Shown piece after piece: positions 8,138 through 17,408 of a stretch of 64,000 nucleotides of DNA. Position 1 is the stretch's first letter, and the number at the start of each line of letters is the position of its first letter. The position numbers and the translations under genes were made by a program. The notes under the pieces were generated by a model. That model was not told the origin of the DNA, made no database searches, and saw only the letters and a list, made by a program, of their open reading frames with translations. The stretch comes from Olivibacter jilunii (lineage in GTDB: Bacteria > Bacteroidota > Bacteroidia > Sphingobacteriales > Sphingobacteriaceae): NCBI RefSeq assembly GCF_900607235.1, contig NZ_LR027853.1, forward strand, positions 62,001 to 126,000. Direction: 5' to 3'.

Positions 8138-9460
8138 TCAATGCAGTGGTTTTCCTTCAATTCGTTTGATTTGAGCGCCGAGCGCCAGGAGCCGTTTATC
8201 AATGTGTTGATAACCACGTTCAATTTGCTCAATATTATAAATAACGGATCTTCCTTGAGCGGATAGGGCGGCGATCAGCAAGGAAACTCCCGCACGTATA
8301 TCGGGTGAAGTCATTTCGATTCCCCGTAATTTGAATGCTTTATTCAAGCCGATGACCGTTGCGCGATGAGGATCACATAAAATAATCTGTGCGCCCATGT
8401 CGATTAACTTATCGACAAAGAACAAGCGGCTTTCAAACATTTTCTGGTGAATTAACACATTCCCTTTGGCTTGTGTAGCTACGACAAGTACAATGCTTAA
8501 CAAGTCAGGCGTAAAACCTGGCCAAGGTGCATCTGCGATGGTGAGGATGGAACCGTCTATGAAGGTCTCAATTTCGTACGAATCTTGGGCCGGAATATAG
8601 ATGTCGTCGCCCCGTCTTTCCAGTTTTATCCCTAGTCGACCAAAAACCGTCGGAATAATCCCTAGCTCATCAAAATGAACATCCTTAATGGTGATTTCTG
8701 ACCCGGTCATCGCGGCTAAACCAATAAAGGAACCTATTTCAATCATATCGGGAAGCATACGGTGTTCCGTTCCTGTCAAATAGTCGACCCCCTCAATGCT
8801 CAACAGATTGGAGCCTATACCGGAAATCTTAGCGCCCATACGATTGAGCATTTTGCACAGCTGTTGCAAATAGGGCTCACAGGCGGCATTATAAATCGTA
8901 GTTGTACCTTTTGCCAAAACAGCGGCCATCACAATATTTGCCGTGCCGGTTACGGATGCCTCATCCAAGAGGATATAAGTTCCGTGCAAATTAGTCGCAT
9001 CGATATTAAAAAAATGGTTGTCCTGATCATAATGAAACCGAGCTCCGAGTTTTTCAAAACCTAAAAAATGCGTGTCCAACCGCCTTCGTCCTATTTTGTC
9101 TCCACCTGGTTTAGGAATGGCAGCTTTGCCGAAACGAGCGAGTAGAGGGCCAACGATCATAATAGAACCGCGCAGGCTTCCTCCCTTAGTTTTAAACTCT
9201 TCTGACTGGAAGTAATCAATATTAATGTTCTTTGCTTCAAATGTATAGGTGTCATCACTGATCCGTTCGATAGCTACTCCAAGATCACCTAAAAGCTCGA
9301 TGAGTTTGTTAACATCTTTAATGTCAGGTATATTGCTGATCGTCATTTTCTCGGGCGTAAGCAATACAGCTGATAATATTTGGAGCGCCTCATTTTTTGC
9401 TCCCTGCGGAGTGATTTCTCCTTTCAGCGGTTTTCCACCGTAAATTTCAAATGCATTCAT
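8138..9460 (-). CDS. murA: UDP-N-acetylglucosamine 1-carboxyvinyltransferase
   Basis: A 440-residue EPSP-synthase-fold enzyme that transfers enolpyruvate from PEP to UDP-GlcNAc, the first committed step of peptidoglycan synthesis in the cytoplasm. Family stretches include GAKNEALQ (20-27), SLRGSIM (95-101) and DRRA-like C-terminal SPDIRAGVSLLIAAL. In the active-site loop the usual PGGCxIGxRPVDLH is PKPGGDKIGRRRLDTH, so Asp121 replaces the Cys that fosfomycin alkylates. This Cys-to-Asp change is known from Mycobacterium and Chlamydia MurA and gives intrinsic fosfomycin resistance with retained activity. It follows the DUF4290 gene on the minus strand, beyond a terminator. Confidence 0.95.
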   Translation of the reverse strand: MNAFEIYGGKPLKGEITPQGAKNEALQILSAVLLTPEKMTISNIPDIKDVNKLIELLGDLGVAIERISDDTYTFEAKNINIDYFQSEEFKTKGGSLRGSIMIVGPLLARFGKAAIPKPGGDKIGRRRLDTHFLGFEKLGARFHYDQDNHFFNIDATNLHGTYILLDEASVTGTANIVMAAVLAKGTTTIYNAACEPYLQQLCKMLNRMGAKISGIGSNLLSIEGVDYLTGTEHRMLPDMIEIGSFIGLAAMTGSEITIKDVHFDELGIIPTVFGRLGIKLERRGDDIYIPAQDSYEIETFIDGSILTIADAPWPGFTPDLLSIVLVVATQAKGNVLIHQKMFESRLFFVDKLIDMGAQIILCDPHRATVIGLNKAFKLRGIEMTSPDIRAGVSLLIAALSAQGRSVIYNIEQIERGYQHIDKRLLALGAQIKRIEGKPLH

Positions 9461-9486
9461 TCAACTATCCTAATCGATAAAAATTA

Positions 9487-9526
9487 AACCGGCCTTTATC
9501 TTGACATCGTTAGATACAGGCCGGTT
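9487..9526 (-). terminator. Terminator between the DUF4290 gene and murA
   Basis: AACCGGCCT (9487-9495) pairs with AGGCCGGTT (9518-9526), and the enclosed TATCT/AGATA can extend the fold. Read on the minus strand it is followed by TTTAATTTTT, so it terminates the DUF4290 transcript upstream of murA. Confidence 0.7.
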
Positions 9527-9549
9527 GTTAAAAATATGTGGATAGCGAT

Positions 9550-10233
9550 TTAGAAACGTTTACGCTTCTTGTTACCGCCATTATTCTGATTTTTATGCTG
9601 CTGCTGCCGGTTTTTCTGGCCGCCACCACTTTGCTGGTTACTGCTAGTATTACTTTTTGTGCGATTACCTGGAGGCGGTGTTTTGAATTCCAGTTTAGTT
9701 AAGTTCACATCTTCATCGAGCACTAATTGACCATTTGACATTTCTTTCAAATCGTCAACGATGTGGTCGTCACTGACAGAATCTTTATTCCAGGTTACAT
9801 AGGCCATTTTCATGAAATTGGCCATTGCCTGTACCATTGTTTTTTTACGTTCCGGATCTTCAATCTTCTTGGCCTTTTCAATCATTAACTCAATGATATA
9901 ACCGTAATGCTTGTATTTAATGCGATGCTGCGGATAATTCAACGTTTCCGGCTTTGCATGTATAGCACCTGGCGTAGGCTTGGGATAAGGCGAATCTACG
10001 TCAATTTGGAAATCGGAGATAATGTGCAAGTGATCCCAAAGTTTATGTTTAAAATCCGATACATCCCTTAAATGCGGATTTAAAAAGCCCATTAGGTCGA
10101 TGACAACCTGCGCGTGCCGGTTGCGTTCTTCCTTCGTGGGGAGGGTGCAGATATAAGCCACCATGTTTTGAACATTACGGCCATATTCTGCCAATATTAA
10201 TCTCTTTCGTGTGCTATTATAGTCAAATTCCAT
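9550..10233 (-). CDS. DUF4290 family protein with basic tail
   Basis: A 227-residue cytoplasmic protein of the Bacteroidota-specific DUF4290 family. Residues 1 to about 185 are the helical domain, with family stretches such as YNSTRKRLILAEYGRNVQNM and FLNPHLRDVSDFKHKLWDHL. From about residue 190 the chain turns into a low-complexity tail rich in Asn, Gln, Gly and Ser that ends in the strongly basic KKRKRF. The tail looks suited to RNA or anionic-polymer contact, but no function is established and none is claimed. It sits immediately upstream of murA on the same strand, an arrangement I believe is common in the phylum. Confidence 0.85.
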   Translation of the reverse strand: MEFDYNSTRKRLILAEYGRNVQNMVAYICTLPTKEERNRHAQVVIDLMGFLNPHLRDVSDFKHKLWDHLHIISDFQIDVDSPYPKPTPGAIHAKPETLNYPQHRIKYKHYGYIIELMIEKAKKIEDPERKKTMVQAMANFMKMAYVTWNKDSVSDDHIVDDLKEMSNGQLVLDEDVNLTKLEFKTPPPGNRTKSNTSSNQQSGGGQKNRQQQHKNQNNGGNKKRKRF

Positions 10234-10249
10234 ATTTTCTTTAGTTACC

Positions 10250-10330
10250 AGTTGCCGGTTGTTAGTTGCGAGCAGTAAGAAGATATCCGATCTGATATCG
10301 CTGACAACTCACAACACATAACTCGCAACC
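10250..10330. repeat. Word-repeat tract (GTTGCGAG / CTCGCAAC)
   Basis: The gap between two minus-strand genes is filled by degenerate copies of a GTTG-type word in one orientation (10250-10272) and the complementary word in the other (10301-10329). The outermost perfect arms are GTTGCGAG at 10265-10272 and CTCGCAAC at 10322-10329. Confidence 0.6.
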
Positions 10331-12618
10331 TAATTATTAACAATTCTAAGTTTTGCAAATTTAAGCAACAATTGCTTTTGTCCTAATTCTTTAAAAAAAA
10401 TAGTTGCTTTTATGTCCGGTTTATTACCTTCTAAATTAATTACCTTCCCAAATCCAAAGCGTTCATGCTCTACTTCCATCCCCACCTGCAAATTACTGGT
10501 ATCAGACGGTGCGAAACCGGCACTGGGTTGATGCGCTTTTGGTAAAATGGAAGTGGTTTTGGGTACGACTTTCGGTTTGGGTTTGGTAAAGATGTCTTGT
10601 GATTGCGGTTGCGACCAAGCTGTCCTTGCTTTACCAAAAACATCATCACCGCTGGATTTAGAGGCTGTAGGAGCACTGAAATCCAGTGCCAGGTATCTGG
10701 GGTCTATTTCATCTATAAACCGACTCGGTTCACAATTATTGAGCGTTCCCCAACGATAACGCGATGTTGCATAGGATAAGGTCAGCTTCTTCTCAGCACG
10801 TGTAATCGCCACATAGAATAGCCGACGCTCCTCTTCCAATTCCGTACGTGAATTCAGGGCAAGTTGCGAAGGGAAGAGGTTTTCTTCAAGTCCAACGATA
10901 AAAACCTGCGGAAATTCCAGCCCTTTCGAAGAGTGAATTGTCATCAGTGATACTGTATCAGCATTCGGATTCTTATCATTGTCGTCATTTGTCAATAACG
11001 CAATATCCTGCATAAATACATCTAGGCCTTTTTCTGCTATATCTTCACGCTCACTGAATTCTTTAATACCATTTAATAATTCCTGAATGTTTTCATACCG
11101 GTTTAGGCCTTCAACGGATTTATCCTCATAGAGATCTTTCAATATACCGGAATGTTGTGCGATATGTAGAGCGGTATCATAGGCACTGTTGTTCTTCGCC
11201 AGCACTTGGAAACTTTGGATGAGGGAACCAAACGGATATACAACAGCTGCCGTACGTCCGTCCAAATACTGTTGTGGGGTGGTAATGACTTCCCAAATAC
11301 TTTTTTGATGTTGATCTGCAGCAATAAAGATGCGTTCTACCGAGGTGTCACCTATGCCCCGTCTGGGATAATTAATGACACGCTTAAGTGCTTCTTCATC
11401 GTTGGGGTTAAAAGTAAGTCGAAAGTAGGCTATTAAATCTTTGATCTCTTTCCTTTGATAGAAGGAGGTGCCTCCGTATATCTTGTACGGTATATTAAGT
11501 TTTCGTAAGGCCTCTTCCATGGCGCGCGACTGTGCGTTGGTACGGTAGAGAATGGCGAAATCCTTAAAACGCAGCGATTGCAAGGAACGGTCTTGCAAAA
11601 TATTTTCTGCTACCATTTTTCCTTCTTCATTGTCGCTGAAAGCCCGTACAACTTTTATCTTGTCGCCCGTTTCGTTTTCGGAGAAAACGTTCTTTTTTAA
11701 CTGATTTTTATTATTCGAGATAATACTATTGGCGGCATTTACAATATTTTGGGTAGAACGATAATTCTGCTCCAACTTAAAAACTTTTAAGTCCGGATAG
11801 TCTTTTTCAAAATTTAAAATATTCTGGATATTCGCGCCCCGGAAAGCATAAATACTTTGAGCATCATCACCCACTACGCAGATGTTCTCGTTGATTGCCG
11901 CTAGCCTTTTAACAATCAGATATTGTGAGAAGTTGGTGTCTTGGTACTCATCAACCATTAAATACTTGAACTTTGTTTGATATTTATAAAGTACTTCCGG
12001 ATGTTGGTTCAGCAGGACATTGGTTTTAAAAAGCAAATCGTCAAAATCCATTGCACCTGCTTTGTAGCAGCGTTGACTATAGGTTTGATAAATTTGACCT
12101 AGATTACCCCTTCCGCCCGATTGATCCTCAGCCTGTATTTGTGCATTCTTTTGATACTCTGCAGCGGATATCAGGTTGTTTTTCGCCGCGGATATCCGAT
12201 TATATACAAAGTTTGCATTGTACAGTTTATCATCTAACTGCATTTCCTTGAGAATCGATCGGATCAAGCTCTTACTGTCGTCCGTGTCATAAATAGTGAA
12301 ATTGGCAGGATAGCCAATATGATGAGCCTCCACACGAAGGATTTTAGCGAATACGGAGTGAAAAGTACCCATCCAAATGTTTTTAGCTTCATTTCCAACT
12401 ACTTTCATGATCCGCTCGCGCATTTCCTTGGCGGCTTTATTGGTAAACGTTAATACTAAAATGTTAAATGGATCAATGCCTTTTTGTATTAGATGGGCTA
12501 CTCGATAGGTTATGACTCTCGTTTTGCCCGATCCAGCTCCTGCTACAATCATAACAGGGCCATCTGTTTGTTCTACTGCTGCCCGTTGTGAAGGGTTCAA
12601 TCCTTGTAAGTAATCCAA
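10330..12618 (-). CDS. UvrD/PcrA-type ATP-dependent DNA helicase
   Basis: A 762-residue superfamily 1A helicase with all expected motifs: the Q-motif region LNPSQRAAVE, Walker A AGAGSGKT (26-33), Walker B MVDEYQDTN, GDDAQSIYAFRGA, LEQNYRST and the late TIHSSKGLEFPQVFIVGLEE and VAITRAEK motifs. The C-terminus ends with a small beta domain (about 705-760; VGMEVEHERFGFGKVINLEG) that in PcrA/UvrD contacts RNA polymerase or other partners. It unwinds DNA 3' to 5' in nucleotide-excision repair and replication-conflict clearance. The only usable start is TTG at 12618-12616, with GAGGAG three bases upstream; an in-frame TAA closes the frame 18 bases earlier, so a non-ATG start is required. Confidence 0.93.
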   Translation of the reverse strand: MDYLQGLNPSQRAAVEQTDGPVMIVAGAGSGKTRVITYRVAHLIQKGIDPFNILVLTFTNKAAKEMRERIMKVVGNEAKNIWMGTFHSVFAKILRVEAHHIGYPANFTIYDTDDSKSLIRSILKEMQLDDKLYNANFVYNRISAAKNNLISAAEYQKNAQIQAEDQSGGRGNLGQIYQTYSQRCYKAGAMDFDDLLFKTNVLLNQHPEVLYKYQTKFKYLMVDEYQDTNFSQYLIVKRLAAINENICVVGDDAQSIYAFRGANIQNILNFEKDYPDLKVFKLEQNYRSTQNIVNAANSIISNNKNQLKKNVFSENETGDKIKVVRAFSDNEEGKMVAENILQDRSLQSLRFKDFAILYRTNAQSRAMEEALRKLNIPYKIYGGTSFYQRKEIKDLIAYFRLTFNPNDEEALKRVINYPRRGIGDTSVERIFIAADQHQKSIWEVITTPQQYLDGRTAAVVYPFGSLIQSFQVLAKNNSAYDTALHIAQHSGILKDLYEDKSVEGLNRYENIQELLNGIKEFSEREDIAEKGLDVFMQDIALLTNDDNDKNPNADTVSLMTIHSSKGLEFPQVFIVGLEENLFPSQLALNSRTELEEERRLFYVAITRAEKKLTLSYATSRYRWGTLNNCEPSRFIDEIDPRYLALDFSAPTASKSSGDDVFGKARTAWSQPQSQDIFTKPKPKVVPKTTSILPKAHQPSAGFAPSDTSNLQVGMEVEHERFGFGKVINLEGNKPDIKATIFFKELGQKQLLLKFAKLRIVNN

Positions 12619-13196
12619 AATCTCCTCGCTATTTTTTTATTGGATAATGTGCTATTCAATAGTGTTTTACCAGATTGCAAGCTATCATAGGTTAATATAT
12701 AAAATCCCATGAATATCTATGTTTGCCAAATACAAACACAGATGAAATAACCTGGATATTCCATATGGCCTTTAAAGGACAAATTATTTGCACATGAAAT
12801 ATTTAAGGGCATAAAGATACGAAATAGATATGAGCTTCATAAGGTGAGGGATGATTTTGTATTAAAATAATTTGGTTGCTTTTGATGTTCAATTAATACG
12901 GCAATTGGAGAATTGGGATTAGCATACTATAGAATATTTTAAATTTCGTATTTTCAGCCCATCAAATTTGAATTATGAGCTCATCATAGTTTATTCAAAC
13001 CACATAGGGGATGAATAAATCTGATAGCTTCATCACTTTTAAAAAGAAAATTATATACAGATGAAACCGAGATGTAAATAATAATGGACACACAGGGCAA
13101 TTGACAAGTATTTACATTTTTAGGTGTCAATGAGCTTCGCTGTCGCTTCGGTTATTTACCCGAGCTCTCATCAACCATCAAAAAGAAAATAACAGG
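12619..13196. other. Divergent intergenic region, no gene recognised
   Basis: About 580 AT-rich bases between the minus-strand helicase and the plus-strand DUF1080 gene. No RNA gene or convincing promoter pair was found. A GAGCT...AGCTC inverted pair encloses a GCTTCGCTGTCGCTTCGG stretch around 13132-13166, of unknown meaning. Confidence 0.45.
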
Positions 13197-14018
13197 ATGA
13201 AAAAAATAATTGCTCCATTGCTTTTTTTGGGGATTTTGGTAACAGCGGGATGCAGATCGAATACGGCAACCGAAAGCGAAGATGAACAAAAAAAAGAAGA
13301 ATGGGTCTCCCTTTTCAACGGAAAGGATATCAATGATTGGATGGTGAAAATTCATCATCATGAGTTCGGCGAAAATTATGGGAATACATTTCGGGTAAGG
13401 GATAGTACCATACAAGTACGATATGATCAATATGGCGATTTCAATGATCAATTCGGGCATTTATATTATAAAATCCCTTATGCCTATTACCACCTTAAAT
13501 TAGCATATCGTTTTGTTGGTGAGTTACAAAAAGGGGCTCCGTCTTATACGCTACGTAATAGTGGAGTAATGTTCCATTCGCAAGACCCTCGTACTATGCC
13601 AAAAGAGCAAGACTGGCCTATTTCAGTAGAGATGCAGTTCCTGGGGGGCTTGGGGGATGGAAAGCCCAGGCCAACCGGTAATATGTGCTCGCCGGGAACT
13701 CATGTCGTATATAAAGGGAAAATCGCCGATTCGCATTGTCTTAATTCAACTTCAAAAACGTACGATGGGGATCAGTGGGTTCATGCTGAGCTAATCGTTT
13801 TAGGCGATTCTTTAGTGACCCATATTATTGAAGGGGATACCGTACTACAATATGCTAAACCACAGATTGGAGGTGATGTAGCACATGGTTATGACCCAAC
13901 GATTAAAGTCGATGGCAAACTGTTGAAAAGTGGCTATATTGCACTCCAAAGCGAGGGACAGCCCGTCGATTTTAAGCATATTGAAATTAAAGATCTTTCA
14001 TCGATTTATAAGAAATAA
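13197..14018 (+). CDS. DUF1080 (3-keto-disaccharide hydrolase family) lipoprotein
   Basis: A 273-residue lipoprotein: a hydrophobic signal ends in the lipobox LVTAGC, with Cys19 as the predicted lipidated residue. From about residue 36 (WVSLFNGKDINDWMVKIH) to the end it is a single DUF1080 concanavalin-like domain; further family marks are NSGVMFHSQDP, ISVEMQFLGG and GYIALQSEGQPVDFKHIEI. Members include periplasmic hydrolases of 3-keto-glycosides, so a role in oxidised sugar breakdown is plausible but not shown. The ATG follows AACAGG. It is ten bases upstream of the Nudix gene and may share its transcript. Its domain is related to the two at the end of the 1131-residue protein of locus C. 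Confidence 0.87.
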   Translation: MKKIIAPLLFLGILVTAGCRSNTATESEDEQKKEEWVSLFNGKDINDWMVKIHHHEFGENYGNTFRVRDSTIQVRYDQYGDFNDQFGHLYYKIPYAYYHLKLAYRFVGELQKGAPSYTLRNSGVMFHSQDPRTMPKEQDWPISVEMQFLGGLGDGKPRPTGNMCSPGTHVVYKGKIADSHCLNSTSKTYDGDQWVHAELIVLGDSLVTHIIEGDTVLQYAKPQIGGDVAHGYDPTIKVDGKLLKSGYIALQSEGQPVDFKHIEIKDLSSIYKK

Positions 14019-14027
14019 TAATAGAAC

Positions 14028-14495
14028 ATGCAGGCATTGTATCCATTTAACGTGCGGGTGTATGGTATCCTTGTGACAGAGCAGGGCGAAATCCTGATCA
14101 GTGATGAACAAGAGTATGGTAAACGTTTTAGTAAATTTCCGGGAGGTGGACTGGAATATGGAGAAGGATTGCGAGACGCTTTACGCAGGGAGTATATGGA
14201 AGAATGTTTGGTAGAGGTGGAGGTATTAGATCATATTTATACAACCGACTTTTATGAACATTCTTACTTTAATGATAGTCAGATTATCTCCGTTTACTAT
14301 CGTGTACGCAATAAAATGCCTTTTAATCTAACTTTTAAAACATGTGCTTTTGATTTTGATGAGACAGAAGGGGATGTTTTTCAGGCCTTTCGACTTATTA
14401 AGTTGGAAGACATTAAAATAGAGGATTTGACGTTCAAAACGGATCGCATTGCCCTTGAAGAGTTTTTTAAACAGGAGAAACATTTTATCAAATAA
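14028..14495 (+). CDS. Nudix hydrolase
   Basis: A 155-residue single-domain Nudix protein. The Nudix box (GX5EX7REUXEEXGU) is present as GGLEYGEGLRDALRREYMEE followed by CLV: all acidic metal ligands (REYMEE) are kept, but the final conserved Gly is Leu. Family members hydrolyse nucleoside diphosphates linked to another moiety, often as housecleaning enzymes. The substrate cannot be predicted. No signal peptide; cytoplasmic. It starts nine bases after the DUF1080 lipoprotein gene, and about 70 bases separate it from the next gene. Confidence 0.88.
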   Translation: MQALYPFNVRVYGILVTEQGEILISDEQEYGKRFSKFPGGGLEYGEGLRDALRREYMEECLVEVEVLDHIYTTDFYEHSYFNDSQIISVYYRVRNKMPFNLTFKTCAFDFDETEGDVFQAFRLIKLEDIKIEDLTFKTDRIALEEFFKQEKHFIK

Positions 14496-14566
14496 TTTTG
14501 TTCAGTTTGTTCATTATCAAAGGCTAACTACGTTAAAATATTCGGTTTAAGTATCTTTAAGGTGCT

Positions 14567-15373
14567 ATGTTTGGTACCTTCTTAAACCTAATTTTATTAC
14601 TAACCGCTATCAACCTCTCAGCCCAGGTTTACCCGGCTTCCCGATATTGTGCTATGGGTGGTACGGGAAATGCATTGCAAGGTGTTGAAGGGCTGACATC
14701 CAATGTGGCCGGCATTGGTTCAATGACTGCATCTAGAGCAGGCATTTATCACCAAGAACATTTTTTAAACACAGATATACGCACGCAGGGGCTGCTATTG
14801 GCAGTGCCCACAAAATTGGGTGTATTTGGTTCTCATATTTCAAATTATGGGATTAAGGATGCTTATAGCGAGTTGAAGGCAAATCTTAGCTACGCTAAAC
14901 GTTTTGGCCCTCAGCTGTCCATCGGCCTTGCTTTAAATTACCATCAACTGCAGCTGAGGGAATATGGCAGAAATCAAGCTTTTTCGGCGGATGTTGGTTT
15001 ACAATTTCAAGTAAAACCATTCTGGGTCATCGGTGCCCGCGTTGCAAACCCTGGATATGCTTCTTATGATTATTCCGCTTATTCCGTTATTCCGGTGATA
15101 ATCGGCGTAGGTACCAGCTATCAATTTCATCCGAATTTACTTATAACTGCCGATTCGGAGAAGGTTCTTTATCGAGATAAGGTAGATTTCCGAACAGGCC
15201 TTGAATATAAACCCATTTCCTGGATGAGCTTTCGAGGTGGAATCGGATTAAATGAGTTTAGTCAATTTTGTGGGTTTGGCTTTGTATATCATAAAATGAT
15301 TTTGGATTTAGCCACGGTGATTCACCATCGACTCGGGTTATCCCCTCAATTATTGCTTGCCTATGCTTTCTAA
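14567..15373 (+). CDS. PorV/PorQ-like outer-membrane beta-barrel protein
   Basis: A 268-residue protein with an N-terminal signal peptide (about 1-19, ending in LSAQ) and a body of alternating beta strands typical of small outer-membrane barrels. The N-terminal stretch YCAMGGTGNALQGVEGLTSNVAGIG resembles the start of PorV/PorQ family proteins, which have an A-x-G-G-x-G-x-A pattern followed by a 'NPAGLA'-like loop. In Bacteroidota PorV acts with the type IX secretion machine, but similarity here is only partial and the function is unassigned. Its end overlaps the start of the next gene by 11 bases, which indicates translational coupling with that protein. Confidence 0.65.
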   Translation: MFGTFLNLILLLTAINLSAQVYPASRYCAMGGTGNALQGVEGLTSNVAGIGSMTASRAGIYHQEHFLNTDIRTQGLLLAVPTKLGVFGSHISNYGIKDAYSELKANLSYAKRFGPQLSIGLALNYHQLQLREYGRNQAFSADVGLQFQVKPFWVIGARVANPGYASYDYSAYSVIPVIIGVGTSYQFHPNLLITADSEKVLYRDKVDFRTGLEYKPISWMSFRGGIGLNEFSQFCGFGFVYHKMILDLATVIHHRLGLSPQLLLAYAF

Positions 15374-17402
15374 ATCGGTCTTTTTTGTATTCTTATTTCT
15401 GTTATCCCATCTGGCCACTTTTTGCCAAACGGAAAATACCGATCTTATCGAACAGCTTGTTGAATCCATGGCCGATGATCTCACAGAAGATTATGATTAT
15501 ATGGAGCTTACAGAGAGATGGAACTACTATTTGAAACATCCGATCGATCTTAATAAAACAAGCAACGAGGAATTAAGCGAACTTCGTTTTTTGTCACCCT
15601 TGCAGGTAGCTGCTATTATCAACCATCGTAAACTAGCGGGGCCTTATCTGACGGTATATGAACTGCAAGCGGTGGACGGGCTGGATGTGGAGACGGTACG
15701 GCTCCTGCTACCTTTTGTTCGGGTAGAGCCGTCGTCGAATTGGAATATGCCGGCAAAAGAGTTTCTAAGTAGCGGAAGACATGATTTGATGTTTCGATAT
15801 GGACGCATCCTAGAGAAGCAAAACGGCTATGCCATAAAGGATCTAAACAGGTCGAGATATCTGGGTAGTGCCGATCGTTTATTTGGCCGATATCGTTACA
15901 CGGTTCCGCAAAAACTTCAACTATCGTTAAACATGAAAAAGGACGCAGGTGAACAGTTCTTTAACGGGGCACAGCGCCTTGGCTTTGACTTTTATTCGGG
16001 AAGCCTTTATCTACAGAACGTCAAACGATGGAAGCATGTTGTTATTGGCGACTATTCTCTACAGTTTGGACAAGGACTTGCTTTATGGACAGGGGTTAGT
16101 TTCGGAAAGGGGGCACTGGTTCAACATGTGGCGCGACAAGGCATCGGTTTACGTCCCTATACATCAGCTAACGAGTTTTCTTTTTTTCGCGGGATCTCAG
16201 CCACCTATTCAGTAAAAAAGTGGAGCATTACGCCTTTTATATCTTATAAAAGATTGAGCGCTACCTTCGTGGATAGTCTTGCCGGTAAAGCTAATTATAG
16301 CGCTATTATTGAAAACGGCTTACATAGAACACCTAACGAGGTATCGAACAGGCACAATTTAAAGCAGTTGCTATTTGGTACCAATGTTCAGTATCAACGA
16401 AATTCACTTACTATTGGTGGCAATGTGTTTTATACCAAGCTGTCAGGTATAATAAGACCTCGGACACTTTTATACAATCAATATGCATTTGCCGGAAACG
16501 ATTTATCAAATGCCAGTATATACTACCATACCTATATTCATAATATGTACCTCTTTGGAGAAGTAGCGCATAGTTTTGGTAGCGGTTTAGCGTATACAAA
16601 TGGTATTATCTCGTCCTTATCACACGACTTGTCCTTGGTTTTGCAGTACAGAGATTACCAAAAGAATTATCATGCATTCTATAACCAAGGATTATCGGAA
16701 GGGAGCCGTGCAGTAAATGAAAAAGGATTCTATACCGGACTTATCTTTCAACCCAATAAGAAAGTACTATGGGTGGCTTATGCAGATGCTTTTAAATTTC
16801 CTTGGATAAGGTACCGAGTAGACGCACCATCGGATGGTCAGGATCTGTTTACACAATTGACTCTTACTCCCAATAAAAAGCTAAGATATCTGCTTCGTTA
16901 CCGTTTTCGGAATAAAGCTGAAAATGGCGATTCGATACACCCCACTGCCGCGCTAGACCGGGTTCAGCGACAACAAATTAGGGCTGAAGCACAGTATCAG
17001 GTTAGCTCGACCATCGTTTTCCGTAACCGGTTTGAATACGGGTTTTATAAAAAAGCCGCACATGCCGAAAAAGGCTACCTGGTTTATCAGGATGTGATTT
17101 ATAAGCCTCAAGGTATGTTTTCAGGTAATGCCCGTGTCGCTTTATTTAAAACAGATGGTTACAATTCGCGCATATACGCCTTTGAGAATGATGTTTTATA
17201 TGCATCATCGTTTCCATTCTACAGCAATAAAGGGATACGTTATTATCTCAATCTGCGCTGTCGAATCAGGAGGGGTATGGATTTTTGGTGCCGTTATGCG
17301 GCTAGCCACTATCCGACGCTCCAAGAGCTGGGTTCGGGCTTGGATAAGATTGAAGGCAATCGCAAATCAGAAATCAAAATGCAGCTACGCTTTCAATTTT
17401 AA
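15363..17402 (+). CDS. Helix-hairpin-helix domain protein with outer-membrane barrel
   Basis: A 679-residue exported protein (signal about 1-21, ending TFCQ). Residues about 55-125 hold helix-hairpin-helix motifs of the ComEA type (PIDLNKTSNEELSELRFLSP and QAVDGLDVETVRLLLPFVRV) that in other proteins bind DNA backbone. From about residue 140 to the C-terminal QLRFQF the chain is beta-rich with aromatic ends, as in a large outer-membrane barrel. The ATG at 15363 is preferred over the in-frame TTG at 15357. It overlaps the PorV/PorQ-like gene by 11 bases and stops 6 bases before comEC. This context suggests, but does not prove, a part in DNA handling at the outer membrane. Confidence 0.75.
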   Translation: MLSKSVFFVFLFLLSHLATFCQTENTDLIEQLVESMADDLTEDYDYMELTERWNYYLKHPIDLNKTSNEELSELRFLSPLQVAAIINHRKLAGPYLTVYELQAVDGLDVETVRLLLPFVRVEPSSNWNMPAKEFLSSGRHDLMFRYGRILEKQNGYAIKDLNRSRYLGSADRLFGRYRYTVPQKLQLSLNMKKDAGEQFFNGAQRLGFDFYSGSLYLQNVKRWKHVVIGDYSLQFGQGLALWTGVSFGKGALVQHVARQGIGLRPYTSANEFSFFRGISATYSVKKWSITPFISYKRLSATFVDSLAGKANYSAIIENGLHRTPNEVSNRHNLKQLLFGTNVQYQRNSLTIGGNVFYTKLSGIIRPRTLLYNQYAFAGNDLSNASIYYHTYIHNMYLFGEVAHSFGSGLAYTNGIISSLSHDLSLVLQYRDYQKNYHAFYNQGLSEGSRAVNEKGFYTGLIFQPNKKVLWVAYADAFKFPWIRYRVDAPSDGQDLFTQLTLTPNKKLRYLLRYRFRNKAENGDSIHPTAALDRVQRQQIRAEAQYQVSSTIVFRNRFEYGFYKKAAHAEKGYLVYQDVIYKPQGMFSGNARVALFKTDGYNSRIYAFENDVLYASSFPFYSNKGIRYYLNLRCRIRRGMDFWCRYAASHYPTLQELGSGLDKIEGNRKSEIKMQLRFQF

Positions 17403-17408
17403 ACTGAG

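Noticed and set aside
13132-13166. Same repeat family as 53021-53060
   Set aside because: Both contain GCTTCG words near GAGCTC, but the longer alignment is poor.
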